Part shown: piece by piece, positions 1 to 7,455 of the stretch
How the letters are laid out: each line of letters opens with the position of its first letter
How positions within the stretch are numbered: the first letter of the stretch is position 1
Assembly (NCBI GenBank): GCA_019309685.1
Contig: JAFDFT010000134.1
Location: forward strand, 1-10,771
Length of the DNA: 10,771 bases
From: Deltaproteobacteria bacterium
GTDB lineage: Bacteria; Desulfobacterota; Desulfobacteria; Desulfobacterales; JAABPS01
Reading direction: 5' to 3'
Made by a program: the position numbers and the translations under genes
The notes under the pieces: generated by a model
Database searches by the model: none
Told to the model about the DNA's origin: nothing
The model's input: the letters and a program-made list of their open reading frames with translations, nothing else

Positions 1-9
1 TCCTAATCC

Positions 10-46
10 GTGCCCATTCATTAACCCAGTTTTAAAAAATGGGCAC
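10..46. repeat. Perfect 9-bp inverted repeat upstream of the GlcD-type oxidase gene
   Basis: GTGCCCATT at 10-18 is the exact reverse complement of AATGGGCAC at 38-46, separated by a 19-base AT-rich loop. There is no T-run on either side, so an intrinsic terminator is not well supported. It lies about 70 bases before the oxidase start, so it could be an operator or a 5' UTR stem-loop for that gene. It could also belong to the 3' end of an unseen upstream gene. Nothing else in 1-116 is recognisable. Confidence 0.45.
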
Positions 47-116
47 CTAAAAGTGTTTCCAATTCATAAATGAGTAATCTTTCGTCCCCCCATATCGGGA
101 TGAAAAACGGCCATTT

Positions 117-1529
117 ATGGATGGAAACCAATTTGAAATGACACTAGCCAAATCAACATTTAACAAGCTTAAGAATATCGTTGGCAAATCAAACTGTAGC
201 ATGGCAAAGGAAGACCTTGCTTGCTATGCATATGACGCCAACGTAAAAGGGCAACTGCCTGAAGCCGTTGTTTTTCCTGGAACAAAGGATGAAATTGCAC
301 AAATTTTAAAGCTTGCCAATGTTGAACATTTCAGTGTTATTCCAAGGGGATCAGGAACAGGTATGACCGGCGGATCAATTCCTTTAAATGGAGGCGTCGT
401 GGTGGTGATGTCCCGGTTTAACCGCATCCTCAACATTGATAAAGATAATCTCGTAGCTTTTGTCGAGCCGGGTGTGATTACCGGCCGTTTTCAAGAGGTT
501 GTGGAAAGACAAGGGCTGTTCTATCCTCCGGACCCATCCAGCGCCGATTATTGCACCTTGGGAGGAAACCTTGCCGAATGCTCTGGCGGACCCAGAGCTG
601 TAAAATATGGCGTCACCCGTGATTACGTTCTTGGTGTTGAAGTTGTTCTGGCCACCGGAGAAATCATTCGTGCCGGTGTTCAAACCATGAAAGGTGTGGT
701 GGGATACGATTTAACAAGACTGCTCATCGGTTCTGAAGGGACCCTTGGTATTATTACATCTATAACACTCAAGCTTCTTCCCCTGCCTGAAGCAGTCAAG
801 ACAATGACTGCGGTCTTTAATAAAATCGAAACCGCAGCACAAACAGTATCAGAAATAATCAGGTGCCGAATCATCCCCAGAACCATTGAATATATGGATA
901 ACGCTTCAATCCGATGCGCTGAAAGCTATCTAAATGCTGGGCTTCCTACAGATGCTGAAGCCATCTTGCTTATTGAAGTCGATGGAAGCAAAATTGAAAT
1001 AGATGACACGGTCAAACATTTAAGAATAATTTGCCTCGAAAGCGGAGCTGCCAGTTTCACCGTGGCCGAATCCGAAGATGAGGCGGCTGATCTCTGGAAA
1101 GCGCGTAAAGCGATTTCGCCGTCTTTATTTACATACGGGCCTGATAAAATCAATGAAGATATCGTCGTCCCAAGAAATAAAATCCCTGATGTGGTCAAAA
1201 AAATAGACGCGTTACGATTGGAAACCGGGCTTCAAATAGTCAGTTTCGGTCACGCGGGTGACGGAAACATTCATTTCAATATTATGCTGGATAAAAAAAA
1301 TAAGGACGATTTAAAAAAAGCGCAAATCGCAGTGGAATCACTATTTGAATTTACGGTTGAACTGGGCGGAACAATTTCAGGCGAACATGGCATCGGTACT
1401 GCAAAAGCACCATTTATGTCTAAAGAATTAGGTCAAAATGAACTCGATTTAATGAAGCGAATTAAAAATCTGTTTGATCCAAACGGTATATTAAACCCCG
1501 GAAAAATATTTCCGGTTGAAACTACCTAA
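117..1529 (+). CDS. glcD: GlcD-type FAD-linked 2-hydroxyacid oxidase/dehydrogenase subunit
   Basis: This is a 470-residue flavoprotein of the glycolate oxidase GlcD / D-lactate dehydrogenase family. Members oxidise a 2-hydroxyacid to a 2-oxoacid with FAD, often with a separate iron-sulfur partner. The N-terminal FAD-binding domain shows the loop VIPRGSGTGMTGG (about residues 74-86), and PPDPSS and LGGN (about 137-151). The C-terminal FAD-oxidase domain carries GHAGDGNIH (378-386), SGEHGIG (421-427) and the terminal FDPNGILNPGK (453-463). The length is normal for GlcD alone, with no fused Fe-S domain. No glcE or glcF is in view; a partner could lie to the left of the window. The start is uncertain. 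ATG 117 has only a weak GGGA upstream, and ATG 138 (residue 8) gives a more family-like N-terminus. The substrate cannot be read from the sequence; glycolate and D-lactate are both plausible. Confidence 0.9.
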   Translation: MDGNQFEMTLAKSTFNKLKNIVGKSNCSMAKEDLACYAYDANVKGQLPEAVVFPGTKDEIAQILKLANVEHFSVIPRGSGTGMTGGSIPLNGGVVVVMSRFNRILNIDKDNLVAFVEPGVITGRFQEVVERQGLFYPPDPSSADYCTLGGNLAECSGGPRAVKYGVTRDYVLGVEVVLATGEIIRAGVQTMKGVVGYDLTRLLIGSEGTLGIITSITLKLLPLPEAVKTMTAVFNKIETAAQTVSEIIRCRIIPRTIEYMDNASIRCAESYLNAGLPTDAEAILLIEVDGSKIEIDDTVKHLRIICLESGAASFTVAESEDEAADLWKARKAISPSLFTYGPDKINEDIVVPRNKIPDVVKKIDALRLETGLQIVSFGHAGDGNIHFNIMLDKKNKDDLKKAQIAVESLFEFTVELGGTISGEHGIGTAKAPFMSKELGQNELDLMKRIKNLFDPNGILNPGKIFPVETT

Positions 1530-1534
1530 AAAAA

Positions 1535-2314
1535 TTAGATCTTTAATATCTCCAGCAATTCTTCGTGAATTTTTCCATTTGTTGCCAGGATCTCTTTTTG
1601 ATCAACGGTAAAAGGTTGGTTCGAAAAATCCGTAACGATCGCACCAGCTTCTCTGGCGATTAATACTCCAGCTGCTGTATCCCAGGGTTGTAGATTCTGT
1701 TCCCAAAAACCATCAAATCTTCGACAAGCAACATAGCATAAATCCAGGGCCGCTGAACCCAGCCGCCGTACTCCCTGAGCAGCGCCTAGACAGTTAGAAA
1801 ACCGCTTCATCAACGGATTGAACAACCTTTTAAAATTATACGGAAAGCCCGTTACCAGCAGGCTCTCTGAAACCTTATCAACCGTTGACACTTCAATTTT
1901 TCGGTTGTTGAGCATCGCGCCTTTTCCCTTAGTTGCGGTGAAGAGTTCCTCTGTGATGGGGTTTAGCACGATAGCAAATAAAATGTCCTGGTTCATCGCA
2001 AACGCGATGGAAATCGCGAAAAGTCCCACATGGTGTGCATAATTTGTCGTTCCATCAAGAGGATCAATAATCCACTGATATTTGGAAGCTTGATCATTCA
2101 AGCCGCTTTCTTCTGCAAAGATAGAATGATCTGGAAAAACGTTCTTGATAGTCTCAATAATCACTTTTTCTGAATTCATATCTGCTTCCGTTACCAGATC
2201 TATGGCACCCTTTTTGGATATATTTTTCACCTTTCCAAAATAAGATCTCAAAACCGCTGCTCCTTTTAACGCAGCAGACATACCAACCCTTTTTACACTA
2301 TCTAACTCCATCAT
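1535..2314 (-). CDS. suhB: Inositol monophosphatase family protein (SuhB-like)
   Basis: This is a 259-residue Mg-dependent, Li-sensitive-type sugar phosphatase. The family hydrolyses myo-inositol 1-phosphate and related phosphates; some members act on fructose-1,6-bisphosphate, histidinol phosphate or NADP. All metal-binding motifs are present: AEES (67-70), DPLDGT (84-89) and WDTAAG (211-216). The length matches SuhB (about 265). The start ATG at 2314 has a good Shine-Dalgarno, AGGATA, on the minus strand at 2321-2326, 6 to 8 bases upstream; a second ATG follows directly and would change little. The gene converges on the oxidase gene with 5 bases between stop codons, so the two transcripts must overlap at their 3' ends. 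It lies 69 bases downstream of the HflX stop on the same strand and may be co-transcribed. Inositol phosphatase is the default assignment; exact substrate specificity is not determined. Confidence 0.92.
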   Translation of the reverse strand: MMELDSVKRVGMSAALKGAAVLRSYFGKVKNISKKGAIDLVTEADMNSEKVIIETIKNVFPDHSIFAEESGLNDQASKYQWIIDPLDGTTNYAHHVGLFAISIAFAMNQDILFAIVLNPITEELFTATKGKGAMLNNRKIEVSTVDKVSESLLVTGFPYNFKRLFNPLMKRFSNCLGAAQGVRRLGSAALDLCYVACRRFDGFWEQNLQPWDTAAGVLIAREAGAIVTDFSNQPFTVDQKEILATNGKIHEELLEILKI

Positions 2315-2383
2315 TAATTTTATCCTGTTTTCGTTATATAACCTTTATCGTTCTTATCCGAGGGCACTCTTTTCGATACAAAT

Positions 2384-4012
2384 TTACATTGTAGATAAAA
2401 CCATTTCCCTCATCTTTGTAATCAAAGGAATTAACGTGTCCGATGATTTAGCAGAAATAGGTATGCCCTGAAACGATTCTACCAGCCTGTCGGCCATTTC
2501 TCTTTTTACCAAATCCTGTTTGTTTAAAACACGCAGCGTCGGTATGTTATGTAAATCAAGATCAGCCAAAAGTTTTTCAACCGACTGGACCTGTTCTTTA
2601 ACGCGCGGATTATGGATATCAATAACATGCAGCAAAAGGTTCGCACCTTCAAGCTCTTCGAGAGTTGCTCGAAATGCTACCAAAAGGTCCTTTGGAATGT
2701 TTTCGATAAACCCTACCGTATCTGTGACAATCACTTCAATATCTTCCGGAAACTTCAGCCGTCTGCTTGAGGGATCCAGTGTGGCAAAAAGACGGTTTTC
2801 AGCCCTTACATTGCTTTTGGTAAGTGTATTTAAAAGGGTTGATTTTCCCGCATTTGTGTATCCGATGATAGAAATGATAGGAAGTTTTTTCTTCTCTCTC
2901 TTTGCTTTCTGCTGTTTACGTTGTTTTCTTACCATGGATATGTTCCTTTCAAGATGAGTAATTCTGGTTCTTACGCGTCTTCGGTTTATTTCAAGCTTTG
3001 TTTCGCCAGGCCCTCGGCCTCCAATCCCTCCTGTCAGCCTGGACATCGCTGTATTTTTTACAACAAGACGCGGCAGCAGATATTTTAACTGAGCAAGCTC
3101 TACCTGGAGTTTGCCTTCTCTTGATTGAGCCCTTTGTGCGAAAATATCAAGAATCAACTGTGATCGATCAATAACCTTTAAATCAACCTTATCAGTAATC
3201 GAACGTATTTGGGATGGATTTAATTCACGATCGAAAATAATAAGCGTCGCCCCTTTCTGCAATACCAAAATAGATAGTTCCTGGAGTTTGCCTATCCCTA
3301 AAAGAAATCGAGTATCAGCATGTTTCCGTTGCTGTAGAAAAGTACCAGCCACTCCAATTCCGCATGATACCGCCAGCTCTTTTAGTTCATCCAGCTGATC
3401 TTTCTCTCTACGCTCGGAACCTGATGTGACGCTTGCCAGAATAGCTCTTTCTTTTCCTGAATCTGCTTTATATAATAAATTTTTTTGTGAAAGTTCATCT
3501 TCAAGAGCCTGAATAAGCTCTAGGCAGCCGATATCGAGTTTGTGTGGTATGATAGGATCGTAAATTTTGTATGGTGCTTCTTCTATATTCTCCGGTAATA
3601 TGTGACCCATATGCACTCTATTCGGCATGCCATCTTTGGTCGCGGTGATAGCGGCCATGATATCCAGTCTTAGCAAGGCGAGATCCGTCAAATCATCCCT
3701 TGTAAGGGATTCATTGTTCAGGTGTGTATGTACGCACCGTAAACCCCGCAAACGGCCAGGTGCGGTCCTATAGTCGCTGGTATCTGGGATAAGAATTTTT
3801 TGACTGTCTCCGACAATCACGTATTCAATTTTGCCACTCCTGTTAATTAACAGCCCTATTTGACGTCGGAGCTCATGAGACAGCCTGCTCAGATCGCGAG
3901 CCAACTCAGCAGTGATAATGTTTTCTGGAGGCGTTCGCCGCCGGTATAGGTTTTCAAGTCTGCGGACCTGATTAGCCTTAAGTCCTCCTGTATTTCCGAA
4001 AAGCCGTTTCAT
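2384..4012 (-). CDS. hflX: GTPase HflX, long form with an extra N-terminal domain
   Basis: HflX is a ribosome-associated GTPase that splits stalled 70S ribosomes under stress and binds the 50S subunit. This protein has 542 residues, well over the roughly 430 of E. coli HflX. The HflX N-domain starts near residue 188, followed by the glycine-rich segment GGIGGRGPGETKLE (328-341) and a basic coiled linker (about 343-377). The G domain then shows G1 GYTNAGKS (384-391), G2 TLDP (411-414), G3 DTVG (431-434), G4 NKQD (497-500) and G5 SAKS (520-523). Residues 1 to about 165 form an additional domain containing E63, H95-x-H97 and T104-x-x-D107. These resemble the metal-binding set of JAMM/RadC proteins (see findings). 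There is no clear Shine-Dalgarno before ATG 4012. A three-codon ORF, M-I-E-stop, overlaps the start codon as ATGA on the minus strand. HflX identity is firm; the role of the extra domain is unknown. Confidence 0.95.
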   Translation of the reverse strand: MKRLFGNTGGLKANQVRRLENLYRRRTPPENIITAELARDLSRLSHELRRQIGLLINRSGKIEYVIVGDSQKILIPDTSDYRTAPGRLRGLRCVHTHLNNESLTRDDLTDLALLRLDIMAAITATKDGMPNRVHMGHILPENIEEAPYKIYDPIIPHKLDIGCLELIQALEDELSQKNLLYKADSGKERAILASVTSGSERREKDQLDELKELAVSCGIGVAGTFLQQRKHADTRFLLGIGKLQELSILVLQKGATLIIFDRELNPSQIRSITDKVDLKVIDRSQLILDIFAQRAQSREGKLQVELAQLKYLLPRLVVKNTAMSRLTGGIGGRGPGETKLEINRRRVRTRITHLERNISMVRKQRKQQKAKREKKKLPIISIIGYTNAGKSTLLNTLTKSNVRAENRLFATLDPSSRRLKFPEDIEVIVTDTVGFIENIPKDLLVAFRATLEELEGANLLLHVIDIHNPRVKEQVQSVEKLLADLDLHNIPTLRVLNKQDLVKREMADRLVESFQGIPISAKSSDTLIPLITKMREMVLSTM

Positions 4013-4166
4013 TCAATCATATATTAAATTAGGTAGTGAGTGAGTAATGCGGATGTCTTTATATCTGAAATAGGCGCATAAATCAAAGACAACATTCATG
4101 GAGGCTTTTAGGAGAAAGGATTTTCTGTGATTAGAAGTTGTTTTTATATATAAATGTTTTAAGTAT

Positions 4167-4376
4167 TACCTCAAATGAGCGTAAATAAAATGAAAAACAT
4201 TTACTAATTACCTAGGAATTAAGGGTATAGCACGGTTTATTCATATTTTTGTATATCTTCTATAGTCTATAGCTGAGGTATAAATATCATTCTTTATTTT
4301 CATTTTATTTACCCTAAAGCGTAGATCCCGTCGCCGGGGAAGCTGGAGCACCCTCAACTTTCGCTCAATTGAGGTA
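4167..4376. repeat. Left copy of a modular MITE-like repeat with terminal inverted repeats
   Basis: This 210-bp non-coding element fills about half of the 434-base gap between hflX and dnaB. Its ends are TACCTCAAATGAGCG (4167-4181) and CGCTCAATTGAGGTA (4362-4376), reverse complements with one mismatch. A second, internal, perfect 16-bp inverted pair is GTAAATAAAATGAAAA (4181-4196) and TTTTCATTTTATTTAC (4297-4312). The element therefore has a nested module (4181-4312) plus a GC-richer tail (4313-4376), which contains a tight hairpin CCCG-TCGC-CGGG at 4327-4338. TA dinucleotides lie at both outer ends, which could be part of the repeat or a target-site duplication. A related element lies in inverted orientation at 7952-8204. 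No ORF is present. A miniature transposable element is the simplest reading, but no parent transposase is in view. The remaining gap (4013-4166) shows nothing recognisable and must contain any hflX promoter. Confidence 0.85.
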
Positions 4377-4380
4377 TTAG

Positions 4381-4401
4381 GTTTTAAGTTCATCTTAAAA
4401 C
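4381..4401. terminator. Perfect 8-bp hairpin downstream of dnaB, possible terminator
   Basis: GTTTTAAG (4381-4388) and CTTAAAAC (4394-4401) are exact reverse complements around a 5-base loop. The hairpin lies about 45 bases after the dnaB stop in the direction of transcription and 4 bases from the end of the left repeat element. No T-run follows on the minus strand and the stem is AT-rich, so it is a weak terminator candidate. It has no counterpart outside the right repeat copy, so it does not look like part of that element. Confidence 0.35.
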
Positions 4402-4446
4402 AATTACTCTTTCAACTTAACAACTAAAACGAATTTTTTATCCCGA

Positions 4447-5808
4447 CTATTCACCAGTATAATTCTCAAAACATGTACAATCAGCCAGAAATGTTAATGT
4501 CGACATTCCAGTGGGGCCATTTCGCTGCTTTTTTAGCAGTATTTCAGCGGTTCCCTTTTTTGGATTACTTTCATCTTTATTATATTCGTCGTCTCTGTAG
4601 ATAAACATGACCACATCCGAATCCTGCTCAAGCGCTCCTGACTCTCTTAAATCAGATAACTGCGGCCGCTTATCGCTTCTTTCTTCCAGCTTTCTATTTA
4701 ACTGAGACAGTGCCACAACAGGAATATCCAGTTCCTTGGCGAGGGCTTTTAAAGACCGTGAGATTTCCGATATTTCAAGGTCTCTTCTTTCGGCCATACC
4801 GCGTATTTTCATTAGCTGAAGATAATCAATAATGATAATGCCGATATCTTTTTCCATTTTCATTCGCCGCGCCTTCGCCCGCAGTTCAAGAGCCGTGAGG
4901 CTTGGCGAATCATCAATATAGATAGGTGCCTCATAAAGTCTGCCCGCCGCATTGTTTATCTGGTGCCAGTCATCTTGATTTAAAAACCCTCCCCTTATCC
5001 GTGTTGAGTTCACCTTTGCTTCACTGCTTAGCAGACGCATGGCCAGTTGTTCCTTTGACATTTCAAGCGAGAAAACAGAAACGGGGATATTCGACTCAAT
5101 CGCCGCATTTCTTGCAATATTGAGTGCAAAGGCCGTCTTCCCCATACCCGGCCGTGCGGCAATAATGATTAAATCCGATTTTTGAAGTCCAGATGTATCC
5201 GTGTCCAACTTTTTAAATCCTGTAGGAACACCTGTGACCAATGATTTGTTACGCTGTCGTTTTTCAAGCGTATCAATACTTTTTTCAATAATTTGGCTGA
5301 TAGAATGAAAAGACGGCCCAATCTTATCTCCTGATATTTCAAATATAGACCGTTCTGCGAAGTCGATGACTTCATCAACATCTTCGCTGTCTTCAAAACA
5401 TCGCTTTGTAATTTCATTGGCCTTTTCAATTAATCGGCGGAGATACGCCTTTTCGTGGACAATTTTTGCGTAATGCTGCGCGTTTACTGCCAGCGGTACG
5501 GTATCCACCAGTTTTGCCAGATACGTTGCTCCACCTATCTCATCCAGTTTTTTTTGTTTTCGCAGTATATTTGACAGAGTGATGAGATCAATTGGCTCAT
5601 TTTTAGAAAAAAGATCGATAACAGCAGAAAAAATGGTTTGGTGGGCGGACCGGTAGAAATCGTCAGCTCTTAAAATATCAAGAACATCAACCAGTGAGGA
5701 ATTATCCAGCAATATGGCACTTAAAATGGATTCCTCCGCTTCAAGGTTTTGAGGCGGCAGATGTTGAGACGGCGTTTCTTTATTAATTTGAAGTATATTT
5801 TTGGCCAT
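4447..5808 (-). CDS. dnaB: Replicative DNA helicase DnaB
   Basis: DnaB is the hexameric 5'-3' helicase loaded at the origin by DnaA and a loader, and it drives the replication fork. The protein has 453 residues, normal for the family. The N-terminal primase-interacting domain is recognisable from PPQNLEAEESILSAILLD (18-35) to about residue 155. The RecA-like helicase domain then shows Walker A ARPGMGKTAFA (218-228), SLEMSKEQLAMR (247-258), Walker B IIIIDYLQLM (324-333), SQLNRKLEERSDKRP (368-382), DLRESGALEQDSD (386-398) and the arginine-finger region KKQRNGPTG (426-434). There is no intein or other insertion. The gene starts 27 bases after the dnaA stop on the same strand, so the two are almost certainly co-transcribed. 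No convincing Shine-Dalgarno is visible before ATG 5808, which suggests translation may depend on read-through from dnaA. A left repeat element and a hairpin follow the stop codon. Confidence 0.97.
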   Translation of the reverse strand: MAKNILQINKETPSQHLPPQNLEAEESILSAILLDNSSLVDVLDILRADDFYRSAHQTIFSAVIDLFSKNEPIDLITLSNILRKQKKLDEIGGATYLAKLVDTVPLAVNAQHYAKIVHEKAYLRRLIEKANEITKRCFEDSEDVDEVIDFAERSIFEISGDKIGPSFHSISQIIEKSIDTLEKRQRNKSLVTGVPTGFKKLDTDTSGLQKSDLIIIAARPGMGKTAFALNIARNAAIESNIPVSVFSLEMSKEQLAMRLLSSEAKVNSTRIRGGFLNQDDWHQINNAAGRLYEAPIYIDDSPSLTALELRAKARRMKMEKDIGIIIIDYLQLMKIRGMAERRDLEISEISRSLKALAKELDIPVVALSQLNRKLEERSDKRPQLSDLRESGALEQDSDVVMFIYRDDEYNKDESNPKKGTAEILLKKQRNGPTGMSTLTFLADCTCFENYTGE

Positions 5809-5835
5809 TATATTACCGGCTGAAGAAAACTGATT

Positions 5836-7182
5836 CTAATATTTTCCGGACTCTAATTTCTTTTTAAAAAACTCAACCTGCTTTATCATCGCGTTATTTT
5901 CCTTCAGCTCCTTCTCTACAGAATTAATCGAATGAAGGGCTGTCGCATGATAACGGTTGAAGCTTCTTCCAATATCTTGAAGAGGTGAATCCGTATATTT
6001 TCTTGACAGATACATGGCTAATTGCCTGGGGCGGACGATACTTTGTTTGCGGGAACTTGATATAATATCAGCCACGGATATACTGAAGTGTTTGCAAATA
6101 AGCTTTTTAATAACATCTATTGTTATTTTTTTATGCTGTCTGGCGATATTTTTAACCACACTCGTAGCAAGGTTTAAATCAATGGGTACGCCAAGGAGGG
6201 AGGATTTTGCCATAACACCGAGCAATCCGCTCTCAAGCTGTCTTACATTTTCTGAAAGTTCACTTGCAAGATAAAGAACCACTTTCTCTGGGAGTTGACA
6301 GCCCTTTCCGTTTGATTTTTTTCTTAATATTCGAACCCTGGTCCTAAAATTTGGTGGTTCAATATTGGAAATAAGACCGCAGGAAAGGCGTGAATATAAT
6401 TTTTCATTTAACTTCGGAATATCCACCGGAAGGTAACAACTTGAAAAAATTATTCTTTTTTCTGAGTCAAACAAGAAATCCAGCAACAACGAGAGTTCAA
6501 CCTGAGTCCGTTCTTTACCGCTCAAATGATGAACATCTTCAAGTAGCAACACATCACAATTATTTCTATACTTCTCTTTGAACTTATTAATATTGTTATG
6601 CCGAAAAGCGTGTACCATCTCATTGCTAAAATCCTCAGCGGTAATGTAATACACGCGATCGGAAGGAGATTTGGTCAGAACATGGTGACCAATCGCCTGT
6701 GAAAGATGGCTTTTGCCCATTCCTGTATTGGACAGCAAAAATAGTGAATTTTGGTGAGAACTTTTCTTTGCCGCTAGAGAAATTGAAGCGGAATATGCGA
6801 AATCATTATTAGTGCCTACAACAAAATTATCGAAGGTAAAGTCCTTTTTTAAAAATCGCCCGCTTTGGGTACGTATATTCAAATTCGGAAGTGGTAATTG
6901 GTAATCCTCTCCATTCGACCTTTTCGATGGCCTGCCGTTTTCCCCTGAAATTTTAATCGCTATCTTGCATTTTTCCCCTAAAGCTTTGTTGACCTCGGAT
7001 TCAATTACTTCGATATAATTTTCCTGAATCCGTTTTTTAGAGAAATAATTGGGGCAGTTAATAGCAACCGATTTATTGTCTTCATTTTTCGTAAATGTTA
7101 ATGGCTCAATCCACATCATGTAAGTATGGCCAGGCACTGATTTTTTAATCGCATTTTTTATTTCTGCCCAGACATTTTCCAT
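5836..7182 (-). CDS. dnaA: Chromosomal replication initiator DnaA, divergent DNA-binding loop
   Basis: DnaA is the AAA+ initiator that binds DnaA boxes, melts the origin and directs DnaB loading. I choose ATG 7182 (448 residues), because MENVWAEIKNAIKK is a standard domain I start and GGAGGGGAG lies just upstream. A longer reading from TTG 7206 would place that ribosome-binding sequence inside the gene. Domain I covers about 1-80, a short linker about 81-112, and the AAA+ domain starts at FTFDNFVVG (115-123). Walker A is SNTGMGKS (151-158). Walker B reads LLLEDV (212-217), with Glu where most DnaAs have the first Asp. The arginine finger R265 (SRL) and sensor II R314 (NVRQLE) are kept. Domain IV keeps RPRQLAMYL (384-392), but the recognition loop is FNRYHATALHS instead of FGGRDHTTV: one residue shorter, with Asp replaced by Tyr and Thr by Ala. 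The gene is followed closely by dnaB. Confidence 0.96.
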   Translation of the reverse strand: MENVWAEIKNAIKKSVPGHTYMMWIEPLTFTKNEDNKSVAINCPNYFSKKRIQENYIEVIESEVNKALGEKCKIAIKISGENGRPSKRSNGEDYQLPLPNLNIRTQSGRFLKKDFTFDNFVVGTNNDFAYSASISLAAKKSSHQNSLFLLSNTGMGKSHLSQAIGHHVLTKSPSDRVYYITAEDFSNEMVHAFRHNNINKFKEKYRNNCDVLLLEDVHHLSGKERTQVELSLLLDFLFDSEKRIIFSSCYLPVDIPKLNEKLYSRLSCGLISNIEPPNFRTRVRILRKKSNGKGCQLPEKVVLYLASELSENVRQLESGLLGVMAKSSLLGVPIDLNLATSVVKNIARQHKKITIDVIKKLICKHFSISVADIISSSRKQSIVRPRQLAMYLSRKYTDSPLQDIGRSFNRYHATALHSINSVEKELKENNAMIKQVEFFKKKLESGKY

Positions 7183-7195
7183 GCTACTCGAAACG

Positions 7196-7204
7196 CTCCC
7201 CTCC
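7196..7204 (-). promoter_or_regulatory. Ribosome-binding sequence that decides the dnaA start
   Basis: The minus strand reads GGAGGGGAG here, the only strong Shine-Dalgarno-like run near the gene. It ends 13 bases before ATG 7182, a slightly long spacing. It overlaps the first codons of the alternative TTG reading at 7206, which therefore could not use it. Confidence 0.6.
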
Positions 7205-7216
7205 AATTTGAATTAG

Positions 7217-7234
7217 TGGCAAACTGCTATGCCA
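7217..7234. promoter_or_regulatory. Short inverted repeat in the dnaA leader/promoter region
   Basis: TGGCA (7217-7221) and TGCCA (7230-7234) are exact reverse complements around 8 bases, about 35-52 bases upstream of the dnaA start. The position would suit an operator or a 5' leader hairpin. The arms are only 5 bp, so this may be chance. Confidence 0.3.
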
Positions 7235-7244
7235 ATAACTCTTT

Positions 7245-7253
7245 TGTTAATAA
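7245..7253 (-). promoter_or_regulatory. DnaA-box-like 9-mer near the dnaA start
   Basis: The minus strand reads TTATTAACA, close to the consensus TTATNCACA with one mismatch (A for C in the sixth position). It lies about 63-71 bases upstream of the dnaA start, so binding here could provide the autoregulation common for dnaA. An identical 9-mer occurs on the plus strand at 7433-7441. Confidence 0.45.
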
Positions 7254-7432
7254 TTATTGAAAATTACCCGAATTTTTTGATGTAAAAACAAACCCAGATT
7301 GCTTTTTCCGACAACCCAGTTGTATTAACAAGGCCCGTGGTTTTTAATTAACTCTTCATAGAGTGTCCAGCCTTTAAATAAGGTGAGATAAATTTTAATA
7401 TTATTATAACAGAACAATTATTGACTACCCGT

Positions 7433-7441
7433 TTATTAACA
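7433..7441 (+). promoter_or_regulatory. DnaA-box-like 9-mer, identical copy
   Basis: TTATTAACA occurs here on the plus strand, identical to the minus-strand site at 7245-7253 and opposite in orientation. A near copy, GTATTAACA, lies at 7322-7330. The recurrence of the same deviation from the classical box suggests a lineage-specific box, which fits the altered recognition loop of this DnaA. Confidence 0.45.
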
Positions 7442-7455
7442 GTTTATCTATGATT

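Noticed and set aside
1530..1560. Bidirectional terminator between the convergent oxidase and suhB genes
   Set aside because: Only a weak AGAT/ATCT pairing is visible and the gap is 5 bases. There is not enough for a terminator call.
6014..6581. Plus-strand ORFs inside dnaA, and similar ORFs opposite glcD, dnaB, hflX, pdxA and uvrA
   Set aside because: They lie antisense to, or in another frame of, genes with clear full-length family motifs, and show no recognisable domains of their own.
7183..7206. dnaA starting at TTG 7206 (456 residues)
   Set aside because: The strong GGAGGGGAG would lie inside the gene, and the added residues EGSVSSS are unlike a DnaA start. ATG 7182 gives the usual domain I start.
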